Positions 9,705-22,080 of a DNA stretch of 64,000 nt are shown here, in pieces. Each line of letters starts with the position of its first letter. Position 1 is the stretch's first letter. Source of the DNA: Hydractinia symbiolongicarpus (taxonomy: Eukaryota; Cnidaria; Hydrozoa; Anthoathecata; Hydractiniidae); assembly GCF_029227915.1 (NCBI RefSeq), contig NC_079877.1:6326001-6390000 (forward strand). The letters run 5' to 3'. The notes beneath the pieces are model-generated. The model saw nothing but the letters and a program-made list of their open reading frames with translations, ran no database searches and was not told where the DNA came from. A program made the position numbers and the translations under genes.

Positions 9705-12140
9705 TTAAATTATTATTTCACCACTAAAGCCCATGAGACTGGTAGTTTTCAAAAATGTTTTCATTTTTGATGAGACGCTGAATAAAAGAAGTTTAATCGC
9801 CGGCAAACGAAAACCTGCGATTTCCCGTAAATCCCGTACTCGGCCCGTATAGTCAAAAGTATACAAAGAAAGTACCCAGGGAGTAAACTCATTTCCCAAA
9901 CGATTTTTTAAATTATTATTTCACCACTAAAGCCCATGAGACTTGTAGTTTTTAAAAATGTTTTCATTTTTGATGAGACGCTGAATAAAAGAAGTTTAAT
10001 CGCCGGCAAACGAAACCCGCGATTTCCCGTAAATCCCGGACTCGGCCCGTTTAGTTAAAAGTATACAAGGAAAGTACCCAGTGAGTAAACTCATTTCCCG
10101 AACGAATTTTTAAATTAGTTTTTCACCACTAAAACGTATGAGACTTGTAGTATTCAAAAATGTTTTCATTTTTGATGAGACGCTGAATAAAAGAAGTTTA
10201 ATCGCCGGCAAACGAAAACCTGCAATTTCCCGTAAATCCCGGACTCGGCCCGTACAGTCAAAAGTATACAAAGAAAGTACCCAGGGTGTAAACTCATTTC
10301 CCGAACGATTTTTTAAATTATTTTTTCACCACTAAAACGCATGAGACTTGTAGTTTTTAAAAATGTTTTCATTTTTGATGAGACGCTGAATAAAAGAAGT
10401 TTAATCGCCGGCAAACGAAAACCTGCGATTTCCCGTAAATCCCGTACTCGGCCCGTATAGTCAAAAGTATACAAAGAAAGTACCCAGGGAGTAAACTCAT
10501 TTCCCAAACGATTTTTTAAATTATTATTTCACCACTAAAGCCCATGAGACTTGTAGTTTTTAAAAATGTTTTCATTTTTGATGAGACGCTGAATAAAAGA
10601 AGTTTAATCGCCGGCAAACGAAAACCCGCAATTTCCCGTAAATCCCGGTCTCGGCCCGTATAGTCAAAAGTATACAACGAAAGTACCCAGTGAGTAAACT
10701 CATTTCCCTAACGAATTTTTAAATTATTTTTTCACCACTAAAACGCATGAGACTTGTAGTTTTTAAAAATGTTTTCATTTTTGATGAGACGCTGAATAAA
10801 AGAAGTTTAATCGCCGGCAAACGAAAACCCGCAATTTCCCGTAAATCCCGGTCTCGGCCCGTATAGTCAAAAGTATACAAAGAAAGTACCCAGGGAGTAA
10901 ACTCATTTCCCAAACGATTTTTTAAATTATTATTTCACCACTAAAGCCCATGAGACTTGTAGTTTTTAAAAATGTTTTCATTTTTGATGAGACGCTGAAT
11001 AAAAGAAGTTTAATCGCCGGCAAACGAAAACCCGCAATTTCCCGTAAATCCCGGTCTCGGCCCGTATAGTCAAAAGTATACAAGGAAAGTACCGAGTGAG
11101 TAAACTCATTTCCCTAACGAATTTTTAAATTATTTTTTCACCACTAAAACGCATGAGACTTGTAGTTTTCAAAAATGTTTTCATTTTTGATCAGACGCTG
11201 AATAAAAGAAATTTAATCGCCGGCAAACGAAAACCTGCGATTTCCCGTAAATCCCGGACTCGGCCGGTATAGTCAAAAGTATACAAAGAGAGTACCCAGG
11301 GTGTAAACTCATTTCCTGAACGATTTTTTAAGTTATTTTTTCACCACTAAAACGCATGAGACTTGTAGTTTTCAAAAATGTTTTCATTTTTGATGAGACG
11401 CTGAATAAAAGAAGTTTAATCGCCTGCAAACGAAAACCTGCGATTTCCCGTAAATCCCGGATTCGGCTGTATAGTAAAAAGTATACAAAGAAAGTACCCA
11501 GGGAGTAAACTCATTTCCCAAACGATTTTTTAAATTATTTTTTCACCACTAAAACGCATGAGACTTGTAGTTTTCAAAAATGTTTTCATTTTTGATCAGA
11601 CGCTGAATAAAAGAAGTTTAATCGCCGGCAAACGAAAACCTGCGATTTCCCGTAAATCCTGCACTCGGCCCGTATAGTCAAAAGTATACAAAGAGAGTAC
11701 CCAGGTTGTAAACTCATTTCCCGAACGATTTTTTAAATTATTTTTTCACCACTAAAACGCATGAGACTTGCAGTTTTCAAAAATGTTTTCATTTTTGATG
11801 AGACGCTGAATAAAAGAAGTTTAATCGCCTGCAAACGAAAACCTGCGATTTCCCGTAAATCCCGGACTCGGCCCGTATAGTCAAAAGTATACAAGGAAAG
11901 TACCCAGGGAGTAAACTCATTTTTCCAAACGATTTTTTAAATTATTATTTCACCACTAAAGCCCATGAGATTGGTAGTTTTTAAAAATGCTTTCATTTTT
12001 GATGAGACGCTGAATAAAAGAAGTTTAATCGCCGGCAAACGAAAACCCGCGATTTCCCGTAAATCCCGGACTCGGCCCGTATAGTCAAAAGTATACAAGG
12101 AAAGTACCCAGTGAGTAAACTCATTTCCCGAACGAATTTT
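9705..12140 (+). repeat. Family A higher-order unit, copy 4 (~12 monomers)
   Basis: The first monomer is a hybrid. Its 5' edge ('gcccatgagactggtag') belongs to the monomer that follows 'tttttccaaacg' in copy 1 (about 5060), and its 3' part is the 'cccgtactcgg' start of family A. This is a visible recombination junction. The remainder follows copy 3 and then the copy 1 tail, ending in 'gagattggtag' and 'cagtgag' monomers. Confidence 0.8.
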
Positions 12141-13189
12141 TAAATTATTTTTTCACCACTAAAACGCATGAGACTTGTAGTTTTCAGAAATGTTTTCATT
12201 TTTGATGAGACGCTTAATGAAAGTGGTTTAATCGCCGGCAAACGAAAACCCGCGATTTCCCGTAAATCCCGGGCTTGGCCCGTAAAGTCGAATGTATACA
12301 AAGAAAGTACCCTGTGAGTAAACTCATTTCCAAAACGATTTTTTAAATTATCTTTTCACCACTAAAACGCTTGAGACTTGTAGTTTTCAAAAATGTTTCC
12401 ATTTTTGATGAGACGCTAAATAAAAGAAGTTTAATCGCCGGCAAACGAAAACCCGCCATTTCCCGTAAACCCCGGACTCGGCCCGCATAGTCAAAAGTAT
12501 ACAAGGAAAGTACCCAGTGAGTAAACTCATTTCCCTAACGAATTTTTAAATTATTTTTTCACCACTAAAACGCAGGAGACTTGTAGTTTTTAAAAATGTT
12601 TTCATTTTTGATGAGACGCTGAATAAAAGAAGTTTAATCGCCGGCAAACGAAAACCCGCAATTTCCCGTAAATCCCGGTCTCGACCCGTATAGTCAAAAG
12701 CATACAAAAAAGTACCCAGGGAGTAAACTCATTTCCCAAACGATTTTTTAAAGTATTATTTCACCACTAAAGCCCATGAGACTTGTAGTTTTTAAAAATG
12801 TTTTTATTTTTGATGAGACGCTGAATAAAAGAAGTTTAATCGCCGGCAAACCAAAACCCGCAATTTCCCGTAAATCCCGGTCTCGGCCCGTATAGTCAAA
12901 AGTATACAAGGAAAGTACCCAGTGAGTAAACTCATTTCCGTAACGAATTTTTAAATTATTTTTTCACCACTAAAACGCATGAGACTTGTAGTTTTCAAAA
13001 ATGTTTTCATTTTTGATCAGACGCTGAATAAAAGAAGTTTAATCGCCTGCAAACGAAAACCTGCGATTTCCCGTAAATCCCGGACTTGGCCCGTATAGTC
13101 AAAAGTATACAAGGAAAGTACCCAGTGAGTAAACACATTTCCCGAACGAATTTTTAAATTATTTTTTCACCACTAAAACGCATGAGACT
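12141..13189 (+). repeat. Transition segment between family A and cassette B
   Basis: About five monomers. The first two are cassette B types ('cagaaatg...aatgaaagtgg' near 12180, then 'cgcttgagacttg' plus 'gctaaataaaag' plus 'cccgccatttcccg' near 12375). They are followed by 'cccgcaatttcccg', 'gatcag' and 'cctgc' monomers of family A type. Private marks include 'cgcaggagac' near 12571 and 'catacaaaaaagtaccc' near 12700. Confidence 0.75.
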
Positions 13190-14204
13190 TGTAGTTTTCA
13201 GAAATGTTTTCATTTTTGATGAGACGCTTAATAAAAGTGGTTTAATCGCCGGCAAACGAAAACCCGCGATTTCCCGTAAATCCCGGGCTTGGCCCGTATA
13301 GTCGAATGTATACAAAGAAAGTACCCTGTGAGTAAACTCATTTCCAAAACGATTTTTTAAATTATCTTTTCACCACTAAAACGCTTGAGACTTGTAGTTT
13401 TCAAAAATGTTTTCATTTTTGATGAGACGCTAAATAAAAGAAGTTTAATCGCCGGCAAACGAAAACCCGCCATTTCCCGTAAACCCCGGACTCGGCCCGC
13501 ATAGTCAAAAGTATACAAAGAAAGTACCCAGGGTGTAAACTCATTTCCCGAACGATTTTTTAAATTATTATTTCACCACTAAAGCCCATGAGACTTGTAG
13601 TATTTAAAAATACTTTCATTTTTGATGAGACGCTGAATAAAAGAAGTTTAATCGCCGGCAAACAAAAACCCGCGACTTCCCGTAAATCCCAGACTTGGCC
13701 CGTATAGTCAAAAGTATACAAAGAAAGTACCCAGGGAGTAAACTCATTTCCCGAACGATTTTTTAAATTATTTTTTAACCACTAAAACGCATGAGACTTG
13801 TAGTTTTCAAAAATGTTTTCATTTTTGATGAGACGCTGAATAAAAGAAGTTTAATCGCCGGCAAACGAAAACCTGCGATTTCCCGTAAATCCCGGACTCG
13901 GCTCGCATAGTCAAAAGTATACAAAGAAAGTACCCGAGGTGTAAACTCATTTCCCGAACGATTTTTTAAATTATTATTTCACCACTAAAGCCCATGAGAC
14001 TTGTAGTTTTTAAAAATGTTTTCATTTTTGATGAGACGCTGAATAAAAGAAGTTTAATCGCCGGCAAACGAAAACCCGCGATTTCCCGTAAATCCCGGAC
14101 TCGGCCCGTATAGTCAAAAGTATACAAGGAAAGTACCCAGTGAGTAAACTCATTTCCCGAACGAATTTTTAAATTATTTTTTCACCACTAAAACGCATGA
14201 GACT
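13190..14204 (+). repeat. Cassette B, five monomers, copy 1 of tandem pair
   Basis: The ordered monomer types are: (1) 'cagaaatg' plus 'aaaagtggtt' plus 'gggcttgg' plus 'gtcgaatg'; (2) 'cgcttgagac' plus 'gctaaataaaag' plus 'cccgccattt' plus 'aaccccgga'; (3) the AGTATTTAAAAATACT monomer with 'cccgcgacttcccg'; (4) 'cccgaggtgtaaac'; (5) a 'cagtgag' plus 'cgaacgaattttt' monomer. The same order starts again 1015 bp later. The cassette recurs, whole or partly, near 36, 37.5-39.5, 40.6-41.5, 46.3, 53.2, 57.4, 58.6, 62.1 and 63.5 kb. Confidence 0.85.
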
Positions 14205-15050
14205 TGTAGTTTTTAAAAATGTTTTCATTTTTGATGAGACGCTTAATGAAAGTGGTTTAATCGCCGGCAAACGAAAACCCGCGATTTCCCGTAAATCCCA
14301 GGCTTGGCCCGTATAGTCGAATGTATACAAAGAAAGTACCCTGTGAGTAAACTCATTTCCAAAACGATTTTTTAAATTATCTTTTCACCACTAAAACGCT
14401 TGACACTTGTAGTTTTCAAAAATGTTTTCATTTTTGATGAGACGCTAAATAAAAGAAGTTTAATCGCCGGCAAACGAAAACCCGCCATTTCCCGTAAACC
14501 CCGGACTCGGCCCGCATAGTCAAAAGTATACAAAGAAAGTACCCAGGGTGTAAACTCATTTCCCGAACGATTTTTTAAATTATTATTTCACCACTAAAGC
14601 CCATGAGACTTGTAGTATTTAAAAATACTTTCATTTTTGATGAGACGCTGAATAAAAGAAGTTTAATCGCCGGCAAACAAAAACCCGCGACTTCCCGTAA
14701 ATCCCAGACTTGGCCCGTATAGTCAAAAGTATACAAAGAAAGTACCCAGGGAGTAAACTCATTTCCCGAACGATTTTTTAAATTATTTTTTCACCACTAA
14801 AACGCATGAGACTTGTAGTTTTCAAAAATGTTTTCATTTTTGATGAGACGCTGAATAAAAGAAGTTTAATCGCCGGTAAACGAAAACCTGCGATTTCCCG
14901 TAAATCCCGGACTCGGCTCGCATAGTCAAAAGTATACAAAGAAAGTACCCGAGGTGTAAACTCATTTCCCGAACGATTTTTTAAATTATTATTTCACCAC
15001 TAAAGCCCATGAGACTTGTAGTTTTTAAAAATGTTTTCATTTTTGATGAG
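14205..15050 (+). repeat. Cassette B, copy 2 (truncated)
   Basis: Follows copy 1 at a lag of about 1015 bp through the first four monomers, with the palindrome monomer at 14614-14629. It then departs into a 'cgcttaataaaagagg' plus 'actcaggaag' monomer. Small private changes include 'cgcttgacacttg' (about 14398) and 'cggtaaacg' (about 14874). Confidence 0.8.
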
Positions 15051-17640
15051 ACGCTTAATAAAAGAGGTTTAATCGCCGGCAAACGAAATCCCGCGATTTC
15101 CCGTAAATCCCGGGCTTGGCCCGTATAGTCGAATGGATACAAAAAAAGAACTCAGGAAGTAAACTCATTTCCCGAACGATTTTTTAAATTTTTTTTTCAC
15201 CACTAAAACGAATGAGACTTGTAGTTTTCAAAAATGTTTTCATTTTTGATGAGACGCTGAATAAAAGAAGTTTAATCGCCGGCAAACAAAAACCCGCGAT
15301 TTCCCGTAAATCCCGGGCTTGGCCCGTATAGTCAAAAGTATACAAAGAAAGTACCCAGGGAGTAAACTTATTTCCCGAACGATTTTTTAAATTATTTTTC
15401 ACCACTAAAACGCATGAGACTTGTAGTTTTTAAAAATGTTTTCATTTTTGATGAGACGCTGAATAAAAGAAGTTTAATCGCCGGCAAACGAAAACCTGCG
15501 ATTTCCCGTAAATCCTGGACTCGGCCCGTATAGTCAAAAGTATACAAAGAAAGTACCCAGGGAGTAAACTCGTTTCCCAAACGATTTTTTAAATTATTAT
15601 TTCACCACTAAAACGCATGAGACTTGTAGTTTTCAAGAATGTTTTCATTTTTGATGAGACACTGAATAAAAGCAGTTTAATCGCCGGCAAACGAAAACCT
15701 GCGATTTCCCGTAAATCCCGGACTCGGCCCGTATAGTCAAAAGTATACAAGAAAGTACCCAGGGAGTAAACTCATTTCCAGAACGATTTTTTAAATTATT
15801 TTTTCACCACTAAAACGCATAAGACTTGTAGTTTTTAAAAATGTTTTCATTTTTGATGAGACGCTGAATAAAAGAAGTTTAATCGCCGGCAAACGAAAAC
15901 CCGCAATTTCCCGTAAATCCCGGTCTCGGCCCGTATATTCAAAAGTATACAAGGAAAGTACCCAGTGAGTAAACTCATTTCCCTAACGAATTTTTAAATT
16001 ATTTTTTCACCACTAAAACGCATGAGACTTGTAGTTTTCAAAAATGTTTTCATTTTTGATCAGACGCTGAATAAAAGAAGTTTAATCGCCGGCAAACGAA
16101 AACCTGCGATTTCCCGTAAATCCCAGACTCGGCCCGTATAGTCAAAAGTATACAAAGAGAGTACCCAGGGTGTAAACTCATTTCCCGAACGATTTTTTAA
16201 ATTATTTTTTCACCACTAAAACGCATGAGACTTGTAATTTTCAAAAATATTTTCATTTTTGATGAGACTCTGAATAAAAGAAGTTTAATCGCCTGCAAAG
16301 GAAAACCTGCGATTTCCCGTAAATCCCGGACTCGGCCCGTATAGTCAAAAGTATACAAAGAAAGTACCCAGAGAGTAAACTCATTTCCCAAACGATTTTT
16401 TAAATTATTACTTCACCACTAAAGCCCATGAGACTTGTAGTTTTTAAAAATGTTTTCATTTTTGATGAGACGCTGAATAAAAGAAGTTTAATCGCCGGCA
16501 AACAAAAACCCGCGATTTCCCGTAAATCCCGGACTCGGCCCGTATAGTTAAAAGTACACAAGGAAAGTACCCAGGGAGTAAACTCATTTCCCAAACGATT
16601 TTTTAAATTATTATTTCACCACTAAAGCCCATGAGACTTGTAGCTTTTAAAAATGTTTTCATTTTTGATGAGACGCTGAATAAAATAAGTTTAATCGCCG
16701 GCAAACGAAAACCCGCAATTTCCCGTAAATCCCGGTCTCGGTCCGTATAGTCAAAAGTATACAAGGAAAGTACCCAGTGAGTAAACTCATTTCCCTAACG
16801 AATTTTTAAATTATTTTTTCACCACTAAAACGCATGAGACTTGTAGTTTTCAAAAATGTTTTCATTTTTGATCAGACGCTGAATAAAAGAAGTTTAATCG
16901 CCGGCAAACGAAAACCTGCGATTTCCCGTAAATCCCGGACTCGGCCCGTATAGTCAAAAGTATACAAAGAGAGTACCCAGGGTGTAAACTCATTTCACGA
17001 ACGATTTTTTAAATTATCTTTTCACCACTAAAACGCATGAGACTTGTAGTTTTTAAAAATGTTTTCATTTTTGATGAGACGCTGAATAAAAGAAGTTTAA
17101 TTGCCTGCAAAGGAAAACCTGCGATTTCCCGTAAATCCCGGACTCGGCCCGTATAGTCAAAAGTATACAAGGAAAGTACCCAGGGAGTAAACTCATTTCC
17201 CAAACGATTTTTTAAATTATTTTTTCACCACTAAAACGCATTAGACTTGTACTTTTCAGAAATGTTTTCATTTTTGATGAGACGCTTAATGAAAGTGGTT
17301 TAATCGCCGGCAAACGAAAACCCGCGATTTCCCGTAAATCCCGGGCTTGGCCCGTATAGTCGAATGTTTACAAAGAAAGTACCCTGTGAGTAAACTCATT
17401 TCCAAAACAATTTGTTAAATTATCTTTTCACCACTAAAGCCCATGAGACCTGTAGTATATAAAAATACATTCATTTTTGATGAGACGCTGAATAAAAGAA
17501 GTTTCATCGCCGGCAAACAAAAACCCGCGACTTCCCGTAAATCCCAGACTCGGCCCGTATAGTCAAAAGTATACAAAGAAAGTACCCAGGGAGTAAACTC
17601 ATTTCCCGAACGATTTTTTAAATTATTTTTTCACCACTAA
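15051..17640 (+). repeat. Mixed monomer segment
   Basis: About 13 monomers without an obvious internal multimer. It includes a 202-bp monomer with a shortened T-tract (near 15390), 'gttttcaagaatg' types (near 15640), 'cccgcaattt' and 'gatcag' types, and a 'tgtagtatataaaaatac' monomer (near 17452). That last one is a further derivative of the cassette B palindrome. The 15184-15580 stretch resembles 18024-18420 at about 14 monomers' distance. Confidence 0.75.
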
Positions 17641-18451
17641 AACGCATGAGACTTGTAGTTTTCAAAAATGTTTTCATTTTTTATGAGACGCTGAATAAAA
17701 GAAGTTTAATCGACGGCAAACGAAAACCTGCGATTTCCCGTAAATCCCGGACTCGGCCAGCATAGTCAAAAGTATACAAAGAAAGTACCCGAGGTGTAAA
17801 CTCATTTCCCGAACGATTTTTTAAATTATTATTTCACCACTAAAGCCCATGAGACTTGTAGTTTTTAAAAATGTTTTCATTTTTGATGAGACGCTTAATA
17901 AAAGAGGTTTAATCGCCGGCAAACGAAATCCCGCGATTTCCCGTAAATCCCGGGCTTGGCCCGTATAGTCGAATGTATACAAAGAAAGAACTCAGGAAGT
18001 AAACTCATTTCCCGAACGATTTTTTAAATTTTTTTTTCACCACTAAAACGAATGAGACTTGTAGTTTTCAAAAATGTTTTCATTTTTGATGAGACGCTGA
18101 ATAAAAGAAGTTTAATAGCCGGCAAACAAAAACCCGCGATTTCCCGTAAATCCCGGGCTTGGCCCGTATAGTCAAAAGTATACAAAGAAAGTACCCAGGG
18201 AGTAAACTCATTTCCCGAACGATTTTTTAAATTATTTTTCACCACTAAAACGCATGAAACTTGTAGTTTTTAAATATGTTTTCATTTTTGATGAGACGCT
18301 GAATAAAAGAAGTTTAATCGCCGGCAAACGAAAACCTGCGATTTCCCGTAAATTCTGGACTCGGCCCGTATAGTCAAAAGTATACAAAGAAAGTACCCAG
18401 GGAGTAAACTCATTTCCAAAACGATTTTTTAAATTATTTTTTCACCACTAA
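17641..18451 (+). repeat. 4-monomer unit, copy 1 (lag 811)
   Basis: Matches the next 811 bp. Private shared marks are 'cattttttatgagacg', 'aatcgacggcaaacg', 'cggccagcatag', 'gaactcaggaag', 'aatagccggc', the shortened T-tract 'aattatttttcacc' and 'gaaacttgtagtttttaaa'. Only isolated differences are visible, for example 'aaatatg' against 'aaatata' near 18276 and 19087. Confidence 0.88.
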
Positions 18452-19262
18452 AACGCATGAGACTTGTAGTTTTCAAAAATGTTTTCATTTTTTATGAGAC
18501 GCTGAATAAAAGAAGTTTAATCGACGGCAAACGAAAACCTGCGATTTCCCGTAAATCCCGGACTCGGCCAGCATAGTCAAAAGTATACAAAGAAAGTACC
18601 CGAGGTGTAAACTCATTTCCCGAACGATTTTTTAAATTATTATTTCACCACTAAAGCCCATGAGACTTGTAGTTTTTAAAAATGTTTTCATTTTTGATGA
18701 GACGCTTAATAAAAGAGGTTTAATCGCCGGCAAACGAAATCCCGCGATTTCCCGTAAATCCCGGGCTTGGCCCGTATAGTCGAATGTATACAAAGAAAGA
18801 ACTCAGGAAGTAAACTCATTTCCCGAACGATTTTTTAAATTTTTTTTTCACCACTAAAACGAATGAGACTTGTAGTTTTCAAAAATGTTTTCATTTTTGA
18901 TGAGACGCTGAATAAAAGAAGTTTAATAGCCGGCAAACAAAAACCCGCGATTTCCCGTAAATCCCGGGCTTGGCCCGTATAGTCAAAAGTATACAAAGAA
19001 AGTACCCAGGGAGTAAACTCATTTCCCGAACGATTTTTTAAATTATTTTTCACCACTAAAACGCATGAAACTTGTAGTTTTTAAATATATTTTCATTTTT
19101 GATGAGACGCTGAATAAAAGAAGTTTAATCGCCGGCAAACGAAAACCTGCGATTTCCCGTAAATTCTGGACTCGGCCCGTATAGTCAAAAGTATACAAAG
19201 AAAGTACCCAGGGAGTAAACTCATTTCCAAAACGATTTTTTAAATTATCTTTTCACCACTAA
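18452..19262 (+). repeat. 4-monomer unit, copy 2 (lag 811)
   Basis: Second copy of the preceding tetramer. Identity ends near 19250, where the array continues with a cassette B second monomer ('cgcttgagac', 'gctaaataaaag', 'cccgccattt'). Confidence 0.88.
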
Positions 19263-19710
19263 AACGCTTGAGACTTGTAGTTTCCAAAAATGTTTTCATT
19301 TTTGATGAGACGCTAAATAAAAGAAGTTTAATCGCCGGCAAACGAAAACCCGCCATTTCCCGTAAACCCCGGACTCGGCCCGCATAGTCAAAAGTATACA
19401 AAGAAAGTACCCAGGGAGTAAACTCATTTCCCGAACGATTTTTTAAATTATTTTTTCACCACTAAAACGCATGAGACTTGTAGTTTTTAAAAATGTTTTC
19501 ATTTTTGATGACACGCTGAATAAAAGAAGTTTAATCGCCGGCAAACGAAAACCTGCGATTTCCCTAAATCCCGGACTCGGCCCGTATAGTCAAAAGTATA
19601 CAAAGAAAGTACCCAGGGAGTAAACTCACTTCCAGAAGGATTTTTTAAATTATTTTTTCACCACTAAAACGCATAAGACTTGTAGTTTTTAAAAATGTTT
19701 TCATTTTTGA
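19263..19710 (+). repeat. Two mixed monomers
   Basis: A cassette B type 2 monomer ('gctaaataaaag', near 19260) is followed by one with 'gatgacacgctg' and a deleted G in 'tttccctaaatcc' (near 19560). The segment is a junction between two tetramer duplications. Confidence 0.7.
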
Positions 19711-20522
19711 TAAGACGCTGAATAAAAGAAGTTTAATCGCCGGCAAACAAAAACCCGCGATTTCCCGTAAATCCTAGACTCGGCCCGTATAGTCAAAAGT
19801 ATACAAAGAATGTACCCAGGGAGTAAACTCATTTCCCAAACGATTTTTTAAATTATTACTTCACCACTAATGCCCATGAGACTTGTAGTTTTTAAAAATG
19901 TTTTCATTTTTAATGAGACGCTGAATAAAAGAAGTTTAATCGCCGGCAAACGAAAACCTGCGATTTCCCGTAAATCCTAGACTCGGCCCGTATAGTCAAA
20001 AGTATACAAAGAATGTACCCAGGGAGTAAACTCATTTCCCAAACGATTTTTTAAATTATTACTTCACCACTAATGCCCATGAGACTTGTAGTTTTTAAAA
20101 ATGTTTTCATTTTTGATGAGACGCTGAATAAAAGAAGTTTAATCGCCGGCAAACGAAAACCCGCGATTTCCCGTAAATCCCGGACTCGGCCCGTATAGTT
20201 AAAAGTATACAAGGAAAGTACCCAGTGAGTAAACTCATTTCCCGAACAAATTTTTAAATTATTTTTTCACCACTAAAACGTATGAGACTTGTAGTTTTCA
20301 AAAATGTTTTCTTTTTTGATGAGACGCTGAATAAAAGAAGTTTAATCGCCGGCAAACGAAAACCTGCGATTTCCCGTAAATCCCGGACTCGGCCCGTATA
20401 GTCTAAAGTATACAAGGAAAGTACCCAGGGAGTAAACTCATTTCCCAAACGATTTTTTAAATTTTTATTTCACCACTAAAGCCCATGAGACTTGTAGTTT
20501 TTAAAAATGTTTTCATTTTTGA
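19711..20522 (+). repeat. 4-monomer unit, copy 1 (lag 812)
   Basis: Matches 20523-21334 at a lag of exactly four monomers. Shared marks are 'gataagacgctg' (19709 and 20521), 'cctagactcgg', 'agaatgtaccc', 'cactaatgccc', 'tttttaatgag', 'cgaacaaattttt', 'gttttcttttttgatg' and 'tagtctaaag'. Inside it, two adjacent monomers both carry 'ctagactcgg', 'agaatg' and 'taatgccc', a one-monomer duplication nested within the tetramer. Confidence 0.88.
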
Positions 20523-21334
20523 TAAGACGCTGAATAAAAGAAGTTTAATCGCCGGCAAACAAAAACCCGCGATTTCCCGTAAATCCTAGACTCGGCCCGT
20601 ATAGTCAAAAGTATACAAAGAATGTACCCAGGGAGTAAACTCATTTCCCAAACGATTTTTTAAATTATTACTTCACCACTAATGCCCATGAGACTTGTAG
20701 TTTTTAAAAATGTTTTCATTTTTAATGAGACGCTGAATAAAAGAAGTTTAATCGCCGGCAAACGAAAACCTGCGATTTCCCGTAAATCCTAGACTCGGCC
20801 CGTATAGTCAAAAGTATACAAAGAATGTTACCAGGGAGTAAACTCATTTCCCAAACGATTTTTTAAATTATTACTTCACCACTAATGCCCATGAGACTTG
20901 TAGTTTTTAAAAATGTTTTCATTTTTGATGAGACGCTGAATAAAAGAAGTTTAATCGCCGGCAAACGAAAACCCGCGATTTCCCGTAAATCCCGGACTCG
21001 GCCCGTATAGTTAAAAGTATACAAGGAAAGTACCCAGTGAGTAAACTCATTTCCCGAACAAATTTTTAAATTATTTTTTCACCACTAAAACGTATGAGAC
21101 TTGTAGTTTTCAAAAATGTTTTATTTTTTGATGAGACGCTGAATAAAAGAAGTTTAATCGCCGGCAAACGAAAACCTGCGATTTCCCGTAAATCCCGGAC
21201 TCGGCCCGTATAGTCTAAAGTATACAAGGAAAGTACCCAGGGAGTAAACTCATTTCCCAAACGATTTTTTAAATTTTTATTTCACCACTAAAGCCCATGA
21301 GACTTGTAGTTTTTAAAAATGTTTTCATTTTTGA
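20523..21334 (+). repeat. 4-monomer unit, copy 2 (lag 812)
   Basis: Second copy of the tetramer, with isolated differences such as 'aatgttacc' against 'aatgtaccc' and 'gttttattttttg' against 'gttttcttttttg'. Identity stops where 'gataagacg' is replaced by 'gatgagacg' near 21335. Confidence 0.88.
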
Positions 21335-22080
21335 TGAGACGCTGAATAAAAGAAGTTTAATCGCCGGCAAACGAAAACCCGCAATTTTCCGTAAATCCCG
21401 GTCTCGGCCCGTATAGTCAAAAGTATACAAGGAAAGCACCCAGTGAGTAAACTCATTTCCCTAACGAATTTTTAAATTATTTTTTCACCACTAAAACGCA
21501 TGAGACTTGTACTTTTCAAAAATGTTTTCATTTTTGATCAGACGCTGAATATAAGAAGTTTAATCGCCAGCAAACGAAAACCTGCGATTTCCCGTAAATC
21601 CCGGACTCGGCCCGTATAGTCAAAAGTATACAAAGAGAGTACCCAGGGTGTAAACTCATTTCCCAAACGATTTTTTAAATTATTTTTTCACCACTAAAAC
21701 GCATGAGACTTGTAGTTTTCAAAAATGTTTTCATTTTTGATGAGACGCTGAATAAAAGAAGTTTAATCGCCTGCAAACGAAAACCTGCGATTTCCCGTAA
21801 ATCCCGGACTCGGCCCGTATAGTCAAAAGTATACAAAGAAAGTACCCAGGGAGTAAACTCATTTCCCAAACGATTTTTTAAATTATTTTTTCACCACTAA
21901 AACGCATGAGACTTGTAGTTTTCAAAAATGTTTTCATTTTTGATCAGACGCTGAATATAAGAAGTTTAATCGCCGGCAAACGAAAACCTGCGATTTCCCG
22001 TAAATCCCGGACTCGGCCCGTATAGTCAAAAGTATACAAAGAGAGTACCCAGGGTGTAAACTCATTTCCCGAACGATTTT
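21335..22080 (+). repeat. Linking monomers between tetramers and family C
   Basis: 'cccgcaattttccg' plus 'aaagcaccc', 'gatcagacgctgaatataag' and 'cctgc' monomers. The same order reappears at 23740-24110, 26570-27170, 29420-29990, 31850-32110 and 33270-33650, so these types belong to the family C repertoire. Confidence 0.75.
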
